Of a stretch of DNA of 64,000 nt, positions 7,831 to 17,310 are shown one piece after another; position 1 is the first letter of the stretch, and every line of letters begins with the position of its first letter. A program made the position numbers and the translations under genes. Source of the DNA: Nocardiaceae bacterium. Its GTDB lineage: Bacteria > Actinomycetota > Actinomycetes > Mycobacteriales > Mycobacteriaceae. A model generated the notes under the pieces. It did no database searches. It was given only the letters and a program-made list of their open reading frames with translations, and was not told the origin of the DNA. The stretch is taken from contig JAJFUQ010000180.1 of assembly GCA_021372355.1 (NCBI GenBank), positions 33,985 through 97,984 of the forward strand, in the 5' to 3' direction.

Positions 7831-10800
7831 CTAGACGTTCCGGCGGTACTGGCCCCCGACCTCGAAGAACGCCTCGGTGATCTGCTGCAATGTGCAGACG
7901 CGAGCGGCATCCATGAGGACGTCGAACACATTTCCGTCGCTCATCGCGGCCTTGCGCAGGCGGTCGAGTACCTCGGCGGCTTCCGACCGGTGCCGGTCCT
8001 GGAAGTCGGCGACACGGGCGAGCTGCGACTGCTTCTCGTCGTCGGTGCCGCGGGCAAGGACGAGTTCCTTCTGCGGGGCATCGCCTTCCGGTGCCCGGAA
8101 CGTGTTGACGCCGATGATCGGCAGCGTGCCGTCGTGCTTGCGACGCTCGTAGAGCATCGACTCGTCCTGGATCTTGCCGCGCTGGTATCCGGTCTCCATC
8201 GCACCGAGCACGCCGCCGCGCTCGCTGATCCGGTCGAACTCCTTGAGCACCGCAGCTTCGACCAGGTCGGTGAGCTCGTCGATGATGAACGAACCTTGCA
8301 GCGGGTTCTCGTTCATTGCGAGGCCCCACTCGTTGTTGATGATCAGCTGGATCGCAAGCGCCCGACGGACTGATTCCTCGCTCGGCGTGGTGACGGCTTC
8401 GTCGTACGCGTTGGTGTGGAGGCTGTTGCAGTTGTCGTAGATCGCGATGAGCGCCTGGAGCGTCGTCCGGATGTCGTTGAAGTTCATCTCCTGCGCGTGC
8501 AGCGAGCGACCCGACGTCTGGACGTGGTACTTGAGCTTCTGCGAACGTTGGTTGGCGCCGTAGCGGTCGCGCATGGCGACAGCCCAGATGCGTCGTGCCA
8601 CACGACCGAGCACGGAGTACTCCGGGTCCATACCGTTGCTGAAGAAGAACGACAGGTTCGGCGCGAAGTCGTCGATGTTCATGCCCCGCGCGAGGTACGT
8701 CTCCACATAGGTGAAGCCGTTGGCGAGGGTGAACGCGAGCTGGCTGATCGGGTTCGCACCGGCTTCGGCGATGTGGTAACCCGAGATCGACACCGAATAG
8801 AAGTTCCGAACCTGCTGGCGGATGAACCAGTCCTGGATGTCGGCCATCATCCGCAGGCTGAATTCCGTGGAGAAGATGCAGGTGTTCTGGCCCTGATCTT
8901 CCTTGAGGATGTCTGCCTGGACGGTGCCGCGGACGGACTGCAAGGCGACCGCCGGGTCGATGCCCTTTTCGCGGGCCTGGTCGATGACGGTGTTGAAGAA
9001 GAACGCCAGGATCGTCGGGGCCGGGCCGTTGATCGTCATCGACACCGAGGTGGTCGGCGCCAGGAGATCGAAGCCGTCGTAGAGCGCCTTCATGTCGTCG
9101 AGCGATGCGATCGAGACGCCGGACGTGCCGACATTGCCGTAGATGTCGGGTCGCTCGGCCGGGTCGCGACCGTACAGCGTCACCGAGTCGAATGCGGTCG
9201 AGAGGCGCTTGGCATCAGAGTGCTCGGAAAGCACCTTGAATCGACGGTTCGTTCGGAAGGCGTCGCCCTCTCCGGCGAACATTCGCGCCGGGTCTTCGCC
9301 TTCGCGCTTGTACGGGAAGACGCCCGCGGTGAACGGGAAGTGACCGGGCATGTTCTCGGACCGGAGGAACCGCAGCAGTTCGCCGTGGTCGGTGTAGCGG
9401 GGCAGGGACACCTTCGGAATCTTCAAGCCCGACAGCGATTTCCGGTACGGAACGTCAGTGGAAGCGATGGCCGGCCAATGGTCGAGCAACTGCTTGTTCG
9501 CAGGCGTCAGGTCGCCACGGGCGCTGTCGATCAGCACATCGAGGTCAGCCGACTCGAGCTCGGTGCGGACGGCCTCGAGCCGCTGAAGGCGCTGTGCCGC
9601 GAGGACCTGGCGTGCGGTCTCGGCGTGGTAGTCGCGGACGGTGTCGGCGATCTCCGCCAAGTACCGGACACGCTTGCCCGGAATGATCTCGCGCGTGCGG
9701 GTCGAGAACTTGGTGTCGACGACGGGGAGGATTCCCTTTTCAAGACCAAGGAGACCGGCGAGGTGGTGGTACAGCGAGGTGACGCCGTCGTCGTTGTAGG
9801 TGGCTGCGCTCGTGCCGAAGACGGGCATGTCTTCCGGCGTCGAGTGCCATGCCTCGCGGTTGCGGATCATCGTCCGGGCAACGTCGCGCAGTGCGTCCGC
9901 GGCACCGCGACGCTCGAACTTGTTGATCGCCACGACGTCGGCGAAGTCGAGCATGTCGATCTTCTCGAGCTGCGACGCAGCGCCGAACTCCGGGGTCATG
10001 ACATACAGCGAGACGTCGGCAAGCGGGACGATTGCGGCATCGCCCTGGCCGATGCCGGGCGTTTCGAGGATGACGAGGTCGTACCCGGCGGCCTGGCAGG
10101 CCTCGATGACGGCGGGAATGCACTCGGGAAGTTCGTGCGATCCGCGGGTGGCGATCGAGCGGAAGAACACCCGATTCCCGTCGAGGGAGTTCATGCGGAT
10201 GCGGTCACCCAGGAGGGCACCACCGCCACGACGACGTGTGGGGTCGACCGCGATGACCGCGACGCGAACCTTGTCCTCCTGGTCGATGCGCAGGCGTCGA
10301 ACGAGCTCGTCGGTCAGCGACGACTTGCCGGAACCACCGGTACCGGTGATACCGAGGACCGGGACCTTGCGGGTCGTTGTGAGGCCGTCGATCGGATGGC
10401 CGGCTTCGAGGCATGTGATGGCGCGAGCAAGCGCAGTGCGCTGACCGGACATGACTTCGTCCGCGGTCGGCGGGTTCAGGCTCAGGTCGGTGTCACACTC
10501 GCGGATGAGTTCGTTGATCATCCCGGGCAAGCCGAGGCGCTGACCGTCTTCGGGGGAGAAGATCTTGACGCCGGCCTTCGCCAGACGTGCGATTTCCGCC
10601 GGCACGATCACGCCGCCGCCACCACCGTAGAGCTTGATGTGGCCGGCGCCGGCAGCGCGCAACGACTCCGACAGGTATTCGAAGTACTCGACGTGACCGC
10701 CCTGATAGGAGCTCACGGCGATGCCTTGGACATCCTCTTCGAGGGCGGCGTTGACGACTTCGGCGACTGACCGATCGTGCCCGAGATGGATTACTTCGGC

Positions 10801-10908
10801 GCCCTGAGCTTGCAGGATGCGGCGCATGATGTTGATCGCGGCGTCGTGGCCGTCGAACAGGGCAGCAGCGGTGACGAAGCGAACGGGGTGCGCGGGAGTA
10901 TGCAGCAC
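7831..10908 (-). CDS. icmF: Fused isobutyryl-CoA mutase/GTPase chaperone IcmF
   Basis: This 1025-residue adenosylcobalamin enzyme interconverts isobutyryl-CoA and n-butyryl-CoA (some members act on pivalyl- or isovaleryl-CoA). The domain order is diagnostic. A B12-binding domain comes first (DGHDAAINI with the cobalt-ligating His21, then the GGGGG loop near 105). A MeaB-like G-domain follows (P-loop GTGGSGKSS near 190), and then the large acyl-CoA mutase barrel from about 540 ([28 protein letters not shown]). The start is GTG at 10908, preceded by GAGGAG at six bases spacing. The promoter carries two perfect operators. The cobalamin adenosyltransferase that could supply its cofactor lies at 61931-62494. 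Confidence 0.95.
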   Translation of the reverse strand: MLHTPAHPVRFVTAAALFDGHDAAINIMRRILQAQGAEVIHLGHDRSVAEVVNAALEEDVQGIAVSSYQGGHVEYFEYLSESLRAAGAGHIKLYGGGGGVIVPAEIARLAKAGVKIFSPEDGQRLGLPGMINELIRECDTDLSLNPPTADEVMSGQRTALARAITCLEAGHPIDGLTTTRKVPVLGITGTGGSGKSSLTDELVRRLRIDQEDKVRVAVIAVDPTRRRGGGALLGDRIRMNSLDGNRVFFRSIATRGSHELPECIPAVIEACQAAGYDLVILETPGIGQGDAAIVPLADVSLYVMTPEFGAASQLEKIDMLDFADVVAINKFERRGAADALRDVARTMIRNREAWHSTPEDMPVFGTSAATYNDDGVTSLYHHLAGLLGLEKGILPVVDTKFSTRTREIIPGKRVRYLAEIADTVRDYHAETARQVLAAQRLQRLEAVRTELESADLDVLIDSARGDLTPANKQLLDHWPAIASTDVPYRKSLSGLKIPKVSLPRYTDHGELLRFLRSENMPGHFPFTAGVFPYKREGEDPARMFAGEGDAFRTNRRFKVLSEHSDAKRLSTAFDSVTLYGRDPAERPDIYGNVGTSGVSIASLDDMKALYDGFDLLAPTTSVSMTINGPAPTILAFFFNTVIDQAREKGIDPAVALQSVRGTVQADILKEDQGQNTCIFSTEFSLRMMADIQDWFIRQQVRNFYSVSISGYHIAEAGANPISQLAFTLANGFTYVETYLARGMNIDDFAPNLSFFFSNGMDPEYSVLGRVARRIWAVAMRDRYGANQRSQKLKYHVQTSGRSLHAQEMNFNDIRTTLQALIAIYDNCNSLHTNAYDEAVTTPSEESVRRALAIQLIINNEWGLAMNENPLQGSFIIDELTDLVEAAVLKEFDRISERGGVLGAMETGYQRGKIQDESMLYERRKHDGTLPIIGVNTFRAPEGDAPQKELVLARGTDDEKQSQLARVADFQDRHRSEAAEVLDRLRKAAMSDGNVFDVLMDAARVCTLQQITEAFFEVGGQYRRNV

Positions 10909-10924
10909 GTCGATCTCCTCAAAA

Positions 10925-10969
10925 TTACTTGGATGTCCAAGTAATAGTACTCGTTATTTGGACGTCCAA
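10925..10969 (-). promoter_or_regulatory. icmF promoter with two TTGGANNTCCAA operators
   Basis: Two inverted repeats share the core TTGGANNTCCAA. One is TTACTTGGATGTCCAAGTAA at 10925-10944, symmetric for nine bases per arm. The other is TTGGACGTCCAA at 10958-10969. Their centres are 29 bp apart. On the icmF strand the outer repeat supplies a -35 hexamer TTGGAC (complement of 10964-10969), and TATTAC (complement of 10941-10946) follows at exactly 17 bp as the -10. A bound dimer would cover the -35 and another the transcription start, which is classical repression, probably by a TetR- or MarR-type acyl-CoA sensor. Confidence 0.75.
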
Positions 10970-11075
10970 CTATTTCTCATCGATGTGATCTGGACTACAA
11001 GCGCAAATCCTTCGGGCGGTCCTACGGTTCACCACGCTGTTCACTGCGGGTTCCCTGACCGGCCCGAAATGCAGA

Positions 11076-11100
11076 AAAACCCGCGCTCAGCGCGGGTTTT
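11076..11100 (-). terminator. Intrinsic terminator after fprA
   Basis: A GC stem CCCGCGC/GCGCGGG with loop TCA is flanked by AAAA and TTTT, so it ends transcription in both directions. It lies directly downstream of the fprA stop on the minus strand. Confidence 0.85.
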
Positions 11101-11116
11101 CCTGCAACTTGCTGAC

Positions 11117-12469
11117 TTAGGCGCCAGACGCGTCGAGCATCTCTTCGCGCTCCACGACCTTGATGCGGTTACGGCCGTGCGGCTCGCCGAGTGCACGCTC
11201 GTGGGCGTCGAGGCGGTACCAGCCGTCCCAGGTCGTGTAGCGGATGCCGCGCTCCTCGAGAAGCTTCTCGATGGCGGACTCCTCCGGAGTCTCCGGCTTG
11301 AACGTGATACCGGCTCCGAAGTCCTCGAGCAGGCAGGCGACGGTCTCGTTCGCATCGCCCTTGGTGTGGCCGATGAGGCCGACCGGACCACGCTTGATCC
11401 AACCCGTCGTGTAGACGCCGGTCATGTGCGAGCCATCCTTGAGGACGCGGCCCGCGGCGTTCGGGATGACGCCGGCACGATCGTCGAAGGGGATCTCCGG
11501 AAGCTCGTCCGAGAGGTAGCCGACCGCGCGGTAGACCGCGGTGACATCCCACTCGTTGAACTTGCCCGTGCCACGGACGTTTCCGGTGCCATCGAGCTCG
11601 GTGCGCTCGGTGCGCAGACCGACGACCTTGCCGTCCTCGCCGAGGACCTCGACGGGGTTCTCGAAGAAGTGCAGGTAAAGCTTGTGCTGACGGTCGCCGT
11701 GGTCGCGGATCGCGTACTGCTCGATGATTCGGGCGACCTGGTCCGTCATCTTGTGGCGGTTACGCTCGGCGATCGACTCGTCGTCGTAGTCGATGTCTTC
11801 CGGATCGACGATGACCTCGATGTTCGGCGAGTGGTCGAGTTCCTTGAGCTCCATGGGGCTGAACTTCGCCTGGGCCGGGCCGCGACGTCCGAAGACGTGG
11901 ACCTCGACGGCCTTGTTCGCCTTGAGCCCCTGGTAGACGTTGTCCGGGATCTCGGTCGGGAGGAGTTCGTCTGCGGTCTTGGCGAGCATCCGGGCGACGT
12001 CGAGCGCGACGTTTCCGACACCGATGACCGCGACCTTCTCGGCGTCGAGAGGCCAGGTGCGCGGGAAGTCCGGGTGGCCGTCGTACCACGCAACGAACTC
12101 GGCGGCACCGTACGAACGCTCGAGATCGATGCCCGGCACGTGGAGGGCACGGTCGGCGATTGCGCCGGTGGAGAAGATGACGGCGTCGTAGAGCTTCTCG
12201 ACGTCTTCGAGCTTGAGGTCGACGCCGAAGTCCACGTGTCCGAACAACCGGATCTCAGGCTTGTCGAGAACCTTGTGCAGAGCGTCGATGATGCCCTTGA
12301 TGCGCGGGTGGTCAGGCGCCACGCCGTAGCGGATGAGTCCGAACGGTGCCGGCATCTTCTCGAACAGATCGATGCTGACCGGGGTCTCGGACTTCATCAA
12401 CGCATCAGCGGCGTAGATTCCGGCCGGTCCGGCTCCGACGATCGCAACGCGCAACGGGCGGGAAGTCAT
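11117..12469 (-). CDS. fprA: NADPH-ferredoxin reductase, adrenodoxin-reductase-like FprA
   Basis: This 450-residue FAD enzyme moves electrons from NADPH to ferredoxins that serve cytochromes P450 and related oxygenases. The FAD Rossmann motif is at the very start (VAIVGAGPAGIYAADALM). The family signature APFGLIRYGVAPDHP follows near residue 41. The NADP-binding VIGVGNVALDVARML lies near 155, and ATG-type closing motifs (GVYTTGWIKRGPVGLIG) near 370. Length and motif order match mycobacterial FprA. It is transcribed alone and ends at a clear hairpin terminator. Confidence 0.93.
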   Translation of the reverse strand: MTSRPLRVAIVGAGPAGIYAADALMKSETPVSIDLFEKMPAPFGLIRYGVAPDHPRIKGIIDALHKVLDKPEIRLFGHVDFGVDLKLEDVEKLYDAVIFSTGAIADRALHVPGIDLERSYGAAEFVAWYDGHPDFPRTWPLDAEKVAVIGVGNVALDVARMLAKTADELLPTEIPDNVYQGLKANKAVEVHVFGRRGPAQAKFSPMELKELDHSPNIEVIVDPEDIDYDDESIAERNRHKMTDQVARIIEQYAIRDHGDRQHKLYLHFFENPVEVLGEDGKVVGLRTERTELDGTGNVRGTGKFNEWDVTAVYRAVGYLSDELPEIPFDDRAGVIPNAAGRVLKDGSHMTGVYTTGWIKRGPVGLIGHTKGDANETVACLLEDFGAGITFKPETPEESAIEKLLEERGIRYTTWDGWYRLDAHERALGEPHGRNRIKVVEREEMLDASGA

Positions 12470-12646
12470 GGGTGCGGGGTCCTTTTTCGGCTATCTGCAC
12501 GTCTTTTCCCGAATAGATCGGGTGGTTCATGGCGAAACTGAAGTATGTCACAGCGCTGAAGTCGCCCCCAAGACGGCTTGAGGTGGTGTTCGACACCTCA
12601 CGCTACGCTGCCCGCAGTCGAGAGTTGAAATTCGAAAGGTCCTGCA

Positions 12647-13423
12647 ATGAGCGAATTCGAAACCATCCTGACCGAGCGCAAGGGGCGCGTGGGACTCATA
12701 ACGCTCAACCGTCCGCAGGCGCTGAACGCACTGAATTCCCAGGTCCTGGCCGATCTCAACGTCGCCGTCGGGGGGTTCGACAGGGACCCGGAAATCGGTG
12801 CGATCGTCATCACCGGATCCGAGCGTGCATTCGCTGCGGGAGCCGACATCAAGGAGATGTCGGAGAAGTCATATATGGACGTCTTCCTGACCGATTTTCT
12901 CGCCGGATGGGAAAGTGTGGCGAATGCACGCACTCCGCTCATTGCGGCGGTGGCCGGTTTTGCGCTCGGCGGCGGATGCGAGTTGGCGATGATGTGCGAC
13001 ATCCTCATCGCGGCGGACACTGCAAAGTTCGGTCAGCCCGAAATCAAGCTCGGAATCATCCCGGGAATGGGTGGATCGCAGCGCCTGACCCGCGCGATCG
13101 GAAAGCCGAAGGCGATGGATCTGGTGCTGACCGGACGCACGATCGACGCTGCTGAGGCCGACCGGATCGGACTCGTGTCGCGCGTGGTTCCCGCGGCTGA
13201 ACTGCTCGATTCTGCGCTCGAGGTGGCCAACACGATCGCCGCGATGTCGCTGCCGTCGGCGCTCCTGGCCAAGGAAGCTGTCAACAAGTCGTACGAGGTG
13301 AGTTTGGCCGAGGGCCTGCGCTTCGAACGTCGCGTCTTCCAGTCGCTGTTCGCGACCGCAGACCAGAAAGAGGGCATGGGCGCGTTCCTCGAGAAGCGCT
13401 CGGCCAACTTCTCGAATAGCTAA
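12647..13423 (+). CDS. Enoyl-CoA hydratase (EchA8-like crotonase)
   Basis: The 258-residue protein has the typical length and motifs of short-chain enoyl-CoA hydratase, which hydrates 2-trans-enoyl-CoA in fatty-acid or amino-acid beta-oxidation. Oxyanion-hole segments are [11 protein letters not shown] near 64 and [14 protein letters not shown] near 105-118, where the Glu of GGGCEL is the first catalytic Glu. [17 protein letters not shown] near 132 supplies the second. An AAAGG ribosome site lies before the ATG. The 3' end overlaps the convergent MarR gene by four bases. It probably works in acyl-CoA breakdown together with icmF-type pathways, though no operon link is seen. Confidence 0.92.
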   Translation: MSEFETILTERKGRVGLITLNRPQALNALNSQVLADLNVAVGGFDRDPEIGAIVITGSERAFAAGADIKEMSEKSYMDVFLTDFLAGWESVANARTPLIAAVAGFALGGGCELAMMCDILIAADTAKFGQPEIKLGIIPGMGGSQRLTRAIGKPKAMDLVLTGRTIDAAEADRIGLVSRVVPAAELLDSALEVANTIAAMSLPSALLAKEAVNKSYEVSLAEGLRFERRVFQSLFATADQKEGMGAFLEKRSANFSNS

Positions 13424-13944
13424 TCGAAGCTCTTCGCCGTCGCGTTGAAGTCGCCGGCCTCACGTCGTAAGCCCGTGAGGACGGCGACGAGTTCGCGCGC
13501 GGCGGCGTTGCTGATTCCGGGTGCACCGAAGACGCGCTCGTTGAGGGCCGTCGCCGCGCTTTCGACGACCGTCCGGCCGGTCGGAGTGAGTTCGATGAGC
13601 GTGGTCCGACCATCGCTCGGGTGCGGCGTGCGCTGCACCAAACCGGCTGCCTCGAGGCGATCGGCGGCATTGGTGACGCTCGCCGGGTGGACCTGCAGTC
13701 GGGTGCTCGCCTTGCTCATCGGAAGCTTGCCGGTTCGGCTGAAGCGCAACAGCATCAAAAGTTCGAACCGGGCGAACGTCAGGCCCAGGGGTCGAAGCAC
13801 TTCGTCGACGCGAGCCATAAGGATCTGCTGGGCGCGGATCACCGAGGTCACGGTGGCCATCCCATCTGCCGCATCGGCCCAGCCAGCGTCGATCCACTGC
13901 TGGTAGGCAGCGTGAATGGGATCTACTTCGAGTGGGCCGGCCAC
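13420..13944 (-). CDS. MarR-family transcriptional regulator
   Basis: From the GTG at 13944 this winged-helix regulator has 174 residues. The MarR core is visible: [12 protein letters not shown] (helix 2), [30 protein letters not shown] (recognition helix region) and [20 protein letters not shown] (wing with the conserved DxR). The GTG comes two bases after the stop of the upstream gene and starts the part that looks conserved. An ATG at 13992 would add 16 residues overlapping that gene. The ligand is unknown. Position next to an enoyl-CoA hydratase suggests a CoA-thioester or aromatic-acid signal, which is inference. Confidence 0.85.
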   Translation of the reverse strand: MAGPLEVDPIHAAYQQWIDAGWADAADGMATVTSVIRAQQILMARVDEVLRPLGLTFARFELLMLLRFSRTGKLPMSKASTRLQVHPASVTNAADRLEAAGLVQRTPHPSDGRTTLIELTPTGRTVVESAATALNERVFGAPGISNAAARELVAVLTGLRREAGDFNATAKSFD

Positions 13945-13946
13945 GG

Positions 13947-14405
13947 TCAGGTTCCCGGATGCTGGGAGAGATTGAGGATGGCGATGCGCCACTCGTATGG
14001 AGCCTCGGTGAAGAACGCGACGCGGTCGTTCTGGCCGTTACGTTCGAACGTCACGATGAGCAGTCGGCCCTCGCCGAGTTCACCGCGGAAGTCCATCTCG
14101 ATCTGGACATCTCGGATCGACGACATCGGGATCTCGAGCATCTCGTCGGTGGCCATCTTCGAGTACCAGATCTTGTCGGTCGTCAGCACGAGTGCGCCGT
14201 TGCCGCGGTACTGCTCGCCGTTGCCGGATTCGAAGCCGTAGCAATGGGCGATCACGTCGTGGCGGAGCATGTCCTCTTCACGGAAGAGCGCGTTGAGCTT
14301 GTACCGGCTCGATTTCCGCGCGTCGGCCATGAAATGGCGGAGGGCGAGACCGGTCACCACGAGCAAGAGGACGAGGATGCCGATCGCAGCAATCGCCAGG
14401 ACCAT
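13947..14405 (-). CDS. Single-pass membrane protein of unknown function
   Basis: From ATG 14405 the protein has 152 residues: an N-terminal membrane helix (VLAIAAIGILVLLLVVTGLAL), then a soluble domain with alternating strand-like segments (NGALVLTTDKIWYSKM, IPMSSIRDVQIEMDF, RLLIVTFERNG). The soluble part resembles a PH-like or bacterial DUF2550-like beta domain, but I cannot name the family. A longer start at 14504 is open. I reject it because that codon lies inside the iron box of the divergent gene and because 14405 puts the membrane helix at the N-terminus, with a GGTGA ribosome site. The downstream MarR gene starts two bases after its stop. Confidence 0.65.
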   Translation of the reverse strand: MVLAIAAIGILVLLLVVTGLALRHFMADARKSSRYKLNALFREEDMLRHDVIAHCYGFESGNGEQYRGNGALVLTTDKIWYSKMATDEMLEIPMSSIRDVQIEMDFRGELGEGRLLIVTFERNGQNDRVAFFTEAPYEWRIAILNLSQHPGT

Positions 14406-14491
14406 TCTGATCACCAGGTGAGGATAAGCGCTTCCGCGGAAGATCCTGTGAATCCAATCGGCGCGGTAAAGCGACGATCTTGCGCTGGTAG

Positions 14492-14510
14492 TGTGGTTAG
14501 CCATACCTCA
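14492..14510 (+). promoter_or_regulatory. IdeR/DtxR-type iron box
   Basis: The 19 bases TGTGGTTAGCCATACCTCA match the IdeR consensus TTAGGTTAGCCTAACCTAA at 14 of 19 positions, including the unbroken core GGTTAGCC. The box lies about 35-55 bp before the ferric-iron binding-protein gene, where an Fe-IdeR dimer would repress it under iron sufficiency. Confidence 0.7.
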
Positions 14511-14547
14511 TAACGTCAATTGCAGGGGGCATTCGGTGGGCATGGTG

Positions 14548-15576
14548 ATGAACCGTCGGCACTTCTTCGTGACCGCCGCGGCCGTAACTGCGGCAGCAGG
14601 TCTGGCGGCCTGCAGCAAGGGCGAGACCGCCGGCGGGGGTTCGACGAAGACCAAATCCATCACCGTTTACAGCGGTCAGCATGAGTCGCTCACCAACGAG
14701 TGGGTCGAGGCATTCAAGAAGGAAACCGGCATTGACGTGGCAATTCGTCGTGCCGGCGACATCGAACTGGCAAACCAGCTCGTTGCCGAAGGTGACGCCT
14801 CACCGGCCGATGTCTTCCTGACCGAGAACTCGCCGGCCATGGCACTTGTCGAGAACGCCGGCCTGTTCGCCGGGCTCGACAAGACGACGCTCGACCAGGT
14901 ACCGGACGCCTACCGCCCGTCGACCGGGAAGTGGACCGGGGCTGCTGCGCGGTCGACAGTCTTCGCTTACAACAAGGACAAGCTCACCGAGGACCAGCTC
15001 CCGAAGTCGATCTTCGATCTGCAGAAGCCGGAGTGGAAGGGCCGCTGGAGTGCTGCCACCAACGCCGACTTCCAGGCGATCATGGCGGCCATGCTCGAGC
15101 TCAAGGGAGCGGACGCCACCGAGAGCTGGCTGAAGGCGCTCAAGAACGATGGCACCGCCTACCAGAACAACATCGCCGTCTACCAGAACGTGAACTCCGG
15201 TCAGGTCGAAGGTGGCGTCACCTTCCACTACTACTGGTTCCAGGACCAGGCCAAGACTGGTGACATCAGCAACAACGTCAAGCTGCACTACTTCAAGCAC
15301 GAAGACCCGGGCGCCTTCGTCAGCGTCTCGGGCGCCGGTGTTCTCAAGGGCAGCAAGAACGCGGAAGCCGCGCAGCAGTTCGTCGCATTCGTGACCGGCC
15401 CGAAGGGACAGGCGGTTCTCAGCGGCGGTGACGTCTGGGAGTACCCGGTCGGCAACGGAGCCAAGGCGAACCCGAAGCTGCCGCCGCTCGACTCGCTGCA
15501 GGCGCCGAAGGTCGACACCTCGAAGTTCGACAGCAAGAAGGTCACCGAACTCATGACTCAGGCGGGTCTGCTTTAG
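14548..15576 (+). CDS. Ferric-iron ABC transporter, substrate-binding lipoprotein
   Basis: This extracytoplasmic binding protein has a twin-Arg-like start (MNRRHFFVTAAAV) ending in lipobox LAAC near residue 22. The mature part follows the FbpA/FutA pattern: ITVYSGQHESLTNEWVEAF at the start of the first lobe, ADVFLTENSPA, and the adjacent tyrosines of VTFHYYWFQDQ that coordinate Fe3+ in this family. The start at 14548 has a GGTGGG ribosome site at seven bases; ATG 14542 is possible. It heads an iron-uptake operon with the permease and ATPase genes and sits behind an IdeR-like box, which supports iron as the cargo. Confidence 0.88.
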   Translation: MNRRHFFVTAAAVTAAAGLAACSKGETAGGGSTKTKSITVYSGQHESLTNEWVEAFKKETGIDVAIRRAGDIELANQLVAEGDASPADVFLTENSPAMALVENAGLFAGLDKTTLDQVPDAYRPSTGKWTGAAARSTVFAYNKDKLTEDQLPKSIFDLQKPEWKGRWSAATNADFQAIMAAMLELKGADATESWLKALKNDGTAYQNNIAVYQNVNSGQVEGGVTFHYYWFQDQAKTGDISNNVKLHYFKHEDPGAFVSVSGAGVLKGSKNAEAAQQFVAFVTGPKGQAVLSGGDVWEYPVGNGAKANPKLPPLDSLQAPKVDTSKFDSKKVTELMTQAGLL

Positions 15577-15736
15577 GCCATGCCTGACGATTCCTCGACC
15601 TACTGCGCGACGCCCAGACGCACGAACTGCGGCGTTGTCCTCGTCGCGCATAGCTCCGCTATGGGCTCCTCGTCCGCCTTGCATTCCGCACATCTGGCCG
15701 CCGCTCGCTACGGCCAGGAATCGCCAGGCACGGCCT
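15575..15736 (+). repeat. Long imperfect inverted repeat between binding-protein and permease genes
   Basis: The first 21 bases (15575-15595, beginning at the stop codon of the binding-protein gene) pair with the last 21 (15716-15736) with two mismatches. A smaller hairpin CATAGC-TCC-GCTATG sits in the middle (15649-15663). The pairing is partial between these parts. It could be an intercistronic mRNA hairpin that protects the upstream message, or a small palindromic mobile element. Confidence 0.65.
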
Positions 15737-15738
15737 AG

Positions 15739-17310
15739 GTGACCACCGCGCTGACCCGGCGCTCGTTCGTCCGGCCCTCTTCGTCACCGGCCCACCGGCC
15801 GGGCGTCGTCGTCTACCTTCTCGCGGCGGCCGTTCTCGCCGCAACGATGGTGCCGTTGGGCTACGTCGTCTACTCGGTGTACAGCGTCGGCTGGGAGCAG
15901 GCGTCGGCGTTGGTCTTCCGCGGACGCGTCGCTGACCTGCTGTGGAACACGATCTCACTGGTCGCGCTGACCGTTCCACTGGCGGTCGCGCTGGGTGTCG
16001 GGTTGGCTTGGCTCGTCGAGCGGACCGACCTGCTGGGTGCTCGACTGTGGGCGCCGGTCTTCGTCGTCCCGCTCGCCGTGCCGGCGTTCGTCAACAGCTT
16101 CGCCTGGGTCTCGTTCGTTCCGGGTATGCACGGACTGCCGGCGGCGGTCCTGGTGTCGCTGCTGTCGTACTTTCCGCTGGTGTACCTGCCTGCCGCAGCT
16201 GCGATTCGCACGCTCGATCCCGACCTCGAGGAGAGCGCTCGATCGCTCGGCAGTGGATCGGTCGCGGTGTTCTTCCGCGTCGTCGTGCCCCAGCTGCGCT
16301 TGGCCGTTCTCGGTGGCATGTTGCTGATCGCCCTGCATCTCCTCGCCGAATACGGTGCGTTCGCGCTGCTCCGTTTCGACACTTTCACGACCGCGATCTT
16401 CCAGCAGTACCAATCGACCTTCGCGGGCTCGGCAGGCAGCATGCTCGCTGCGGTTCTCGTGCTCTGCTGCCTGGTTCTTCTCGTTTCGGAAGCGGGGATG
16501 CGCGGACGCTTGCGCTACGACCGCGTGGGCTCTGGCTCACCGCGTCCGGCCGTCCGAGTGCGACTGGGCCGGTTCCAGTGGCTCGCTTTCGTCGGCTGCG
16601 GTGCTGCCGTGGCGTTGTCGGTCGGCGTGCCGGTGTGGATGGTCTCCCGCTGGCTCGAAATGGGCGGGATTGAAGCCTGGGATGCGGAATCGGTCCGCGA
16701 GGCGCTGGGGCAGACACTGTCGTTCGCGCTGGTGACGGCGTTCCTCGCGATCGTGCTTGCCTTCCCGATCGCGTGGTTGTCGGCCCGGACCCGCACGTTG
16801 TTCGCGCGGGTCGCCGAGGGCAGCAACTACGTCACCAGTTCGCTTCCGGGCATCGTCACTGCGTTGGCGCTCGTGACGATCAGCATCAAGACCATGAAGC
16901 CGCTCTACCAGACGCTGACTCTCGTTGTCGTTGCGTACCTCCTGATGTACCTGCCGCGCGGAGTCGTGGCTCTGCGATCGGGTGTTGCTCAGGTGCCGAT
17001 CGGGCTCGAAGAGGCGTCGCGATCCTTGGGCAAGGGCCGCGCCTGGACGTTCTTCCACGTGACCCTGCGGTTGAGCGGGCCGTCGGCTGCGGCGGGCGCC
17101 GCGCTAGTCTTCGTGGCGGTGAGCACCGAACTCACGGCGACGCTGCTGTTGGCCCCGGCCGGCATTCGCACGTTGTCGACGAGTTTCTGGGCCTACAGCG
17201 ACGAACTCGACTACGCGCACGCGGCACCGTTCGCCTTGATCATGATCCTGCTGACCCTGCCCGTGACCTATCTGCTGTTCACACAATCCCGAAAGGCGGT
17301 GGCCCGATGA
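15739..17310 (+). CDS. Ferric-iron ABC transporter permease (FbpB type)
   Basis: The 523-residue protein has about twelve membrane helices in two homologous halves, each with a binding-protein-dependent permease (EAA) loop: EESARSLGSGSVAVFFRVVVPQL near 161 and EEASRSLGKGRAWTFFHVTL near 424. This duplicated layout is the fused FbpB form of iron transporters. The GTG start follows the long inverted repeat. The stop overlaps the ATPase start by ATGA. It forms the channel through which iron delivered by the upstream lipoprotein enters the cell. Confidence 0.92.
   Translation: MTTALTRRSFVRPSSSPAHRPGVVVYLLAAAVLAATMVPLGYVVYSVYSVGWEQASALVFRGRVADLLWNTISLVALTVPLAVALGVGLAWLVERTDLLGARLWAPVFVVPLAVPAFVNSFAWVSFVPGMHGLPAAVLVSLLSYFPLVYLPAAAAIRTLDPDLEESARSLGSGSVAVFFRVVVPQLRLAVLGGMLLIALHLLAEYGAFALLRFDTFTTAIFQQYQSTFAGSAGSMLAAVLVLCCLVLLVSEAGMRGRLRYDRVGSGSPRPAVRVRLGRFQWLAFVGCGAAVALSVGVPVWMVSRWLEMGGIEAWDAESVREALGQTLSFALVTAFLAIVLAFPIAWLSARTRTLFARVAEGSNYVTSSLPGIVTALALVTISIKTMKPLYQTLTLVVVAYLLMYLPRGVVALRSGVAQVPIGLEEASRSLGKGRAWTFFHVTLRLSGPSAAAGAALVFVAVSTELTATLLLAPAGIRTLSTSFWAYSDELDYAHAAPFALIMILLTLPVTYLLFTQSRKAVAR

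Noticed and set aside
8416..10770. Open frame of 784 codons on the plus strand across icmF
   Set aside because: It is antisense to a fully recognised enzyme, follows its GC-rich codon positions and encodes an Asp/Val/Arg-rich sequence with no family features.
10817..12541. Open frame of 574 codons antisense to fprA
   Set aside because: It mirrors the fprA codon pattern, runs through the icmF promoter and a terminator, and has no recognisable domain.
13420..13944. MarR protein as the regulator of the icmF operators
   Set aside because: It is three genes away, in a different transcript, and nothing in the sequence links it to TTGGANNTCCAA. It remains possible but unsupported.
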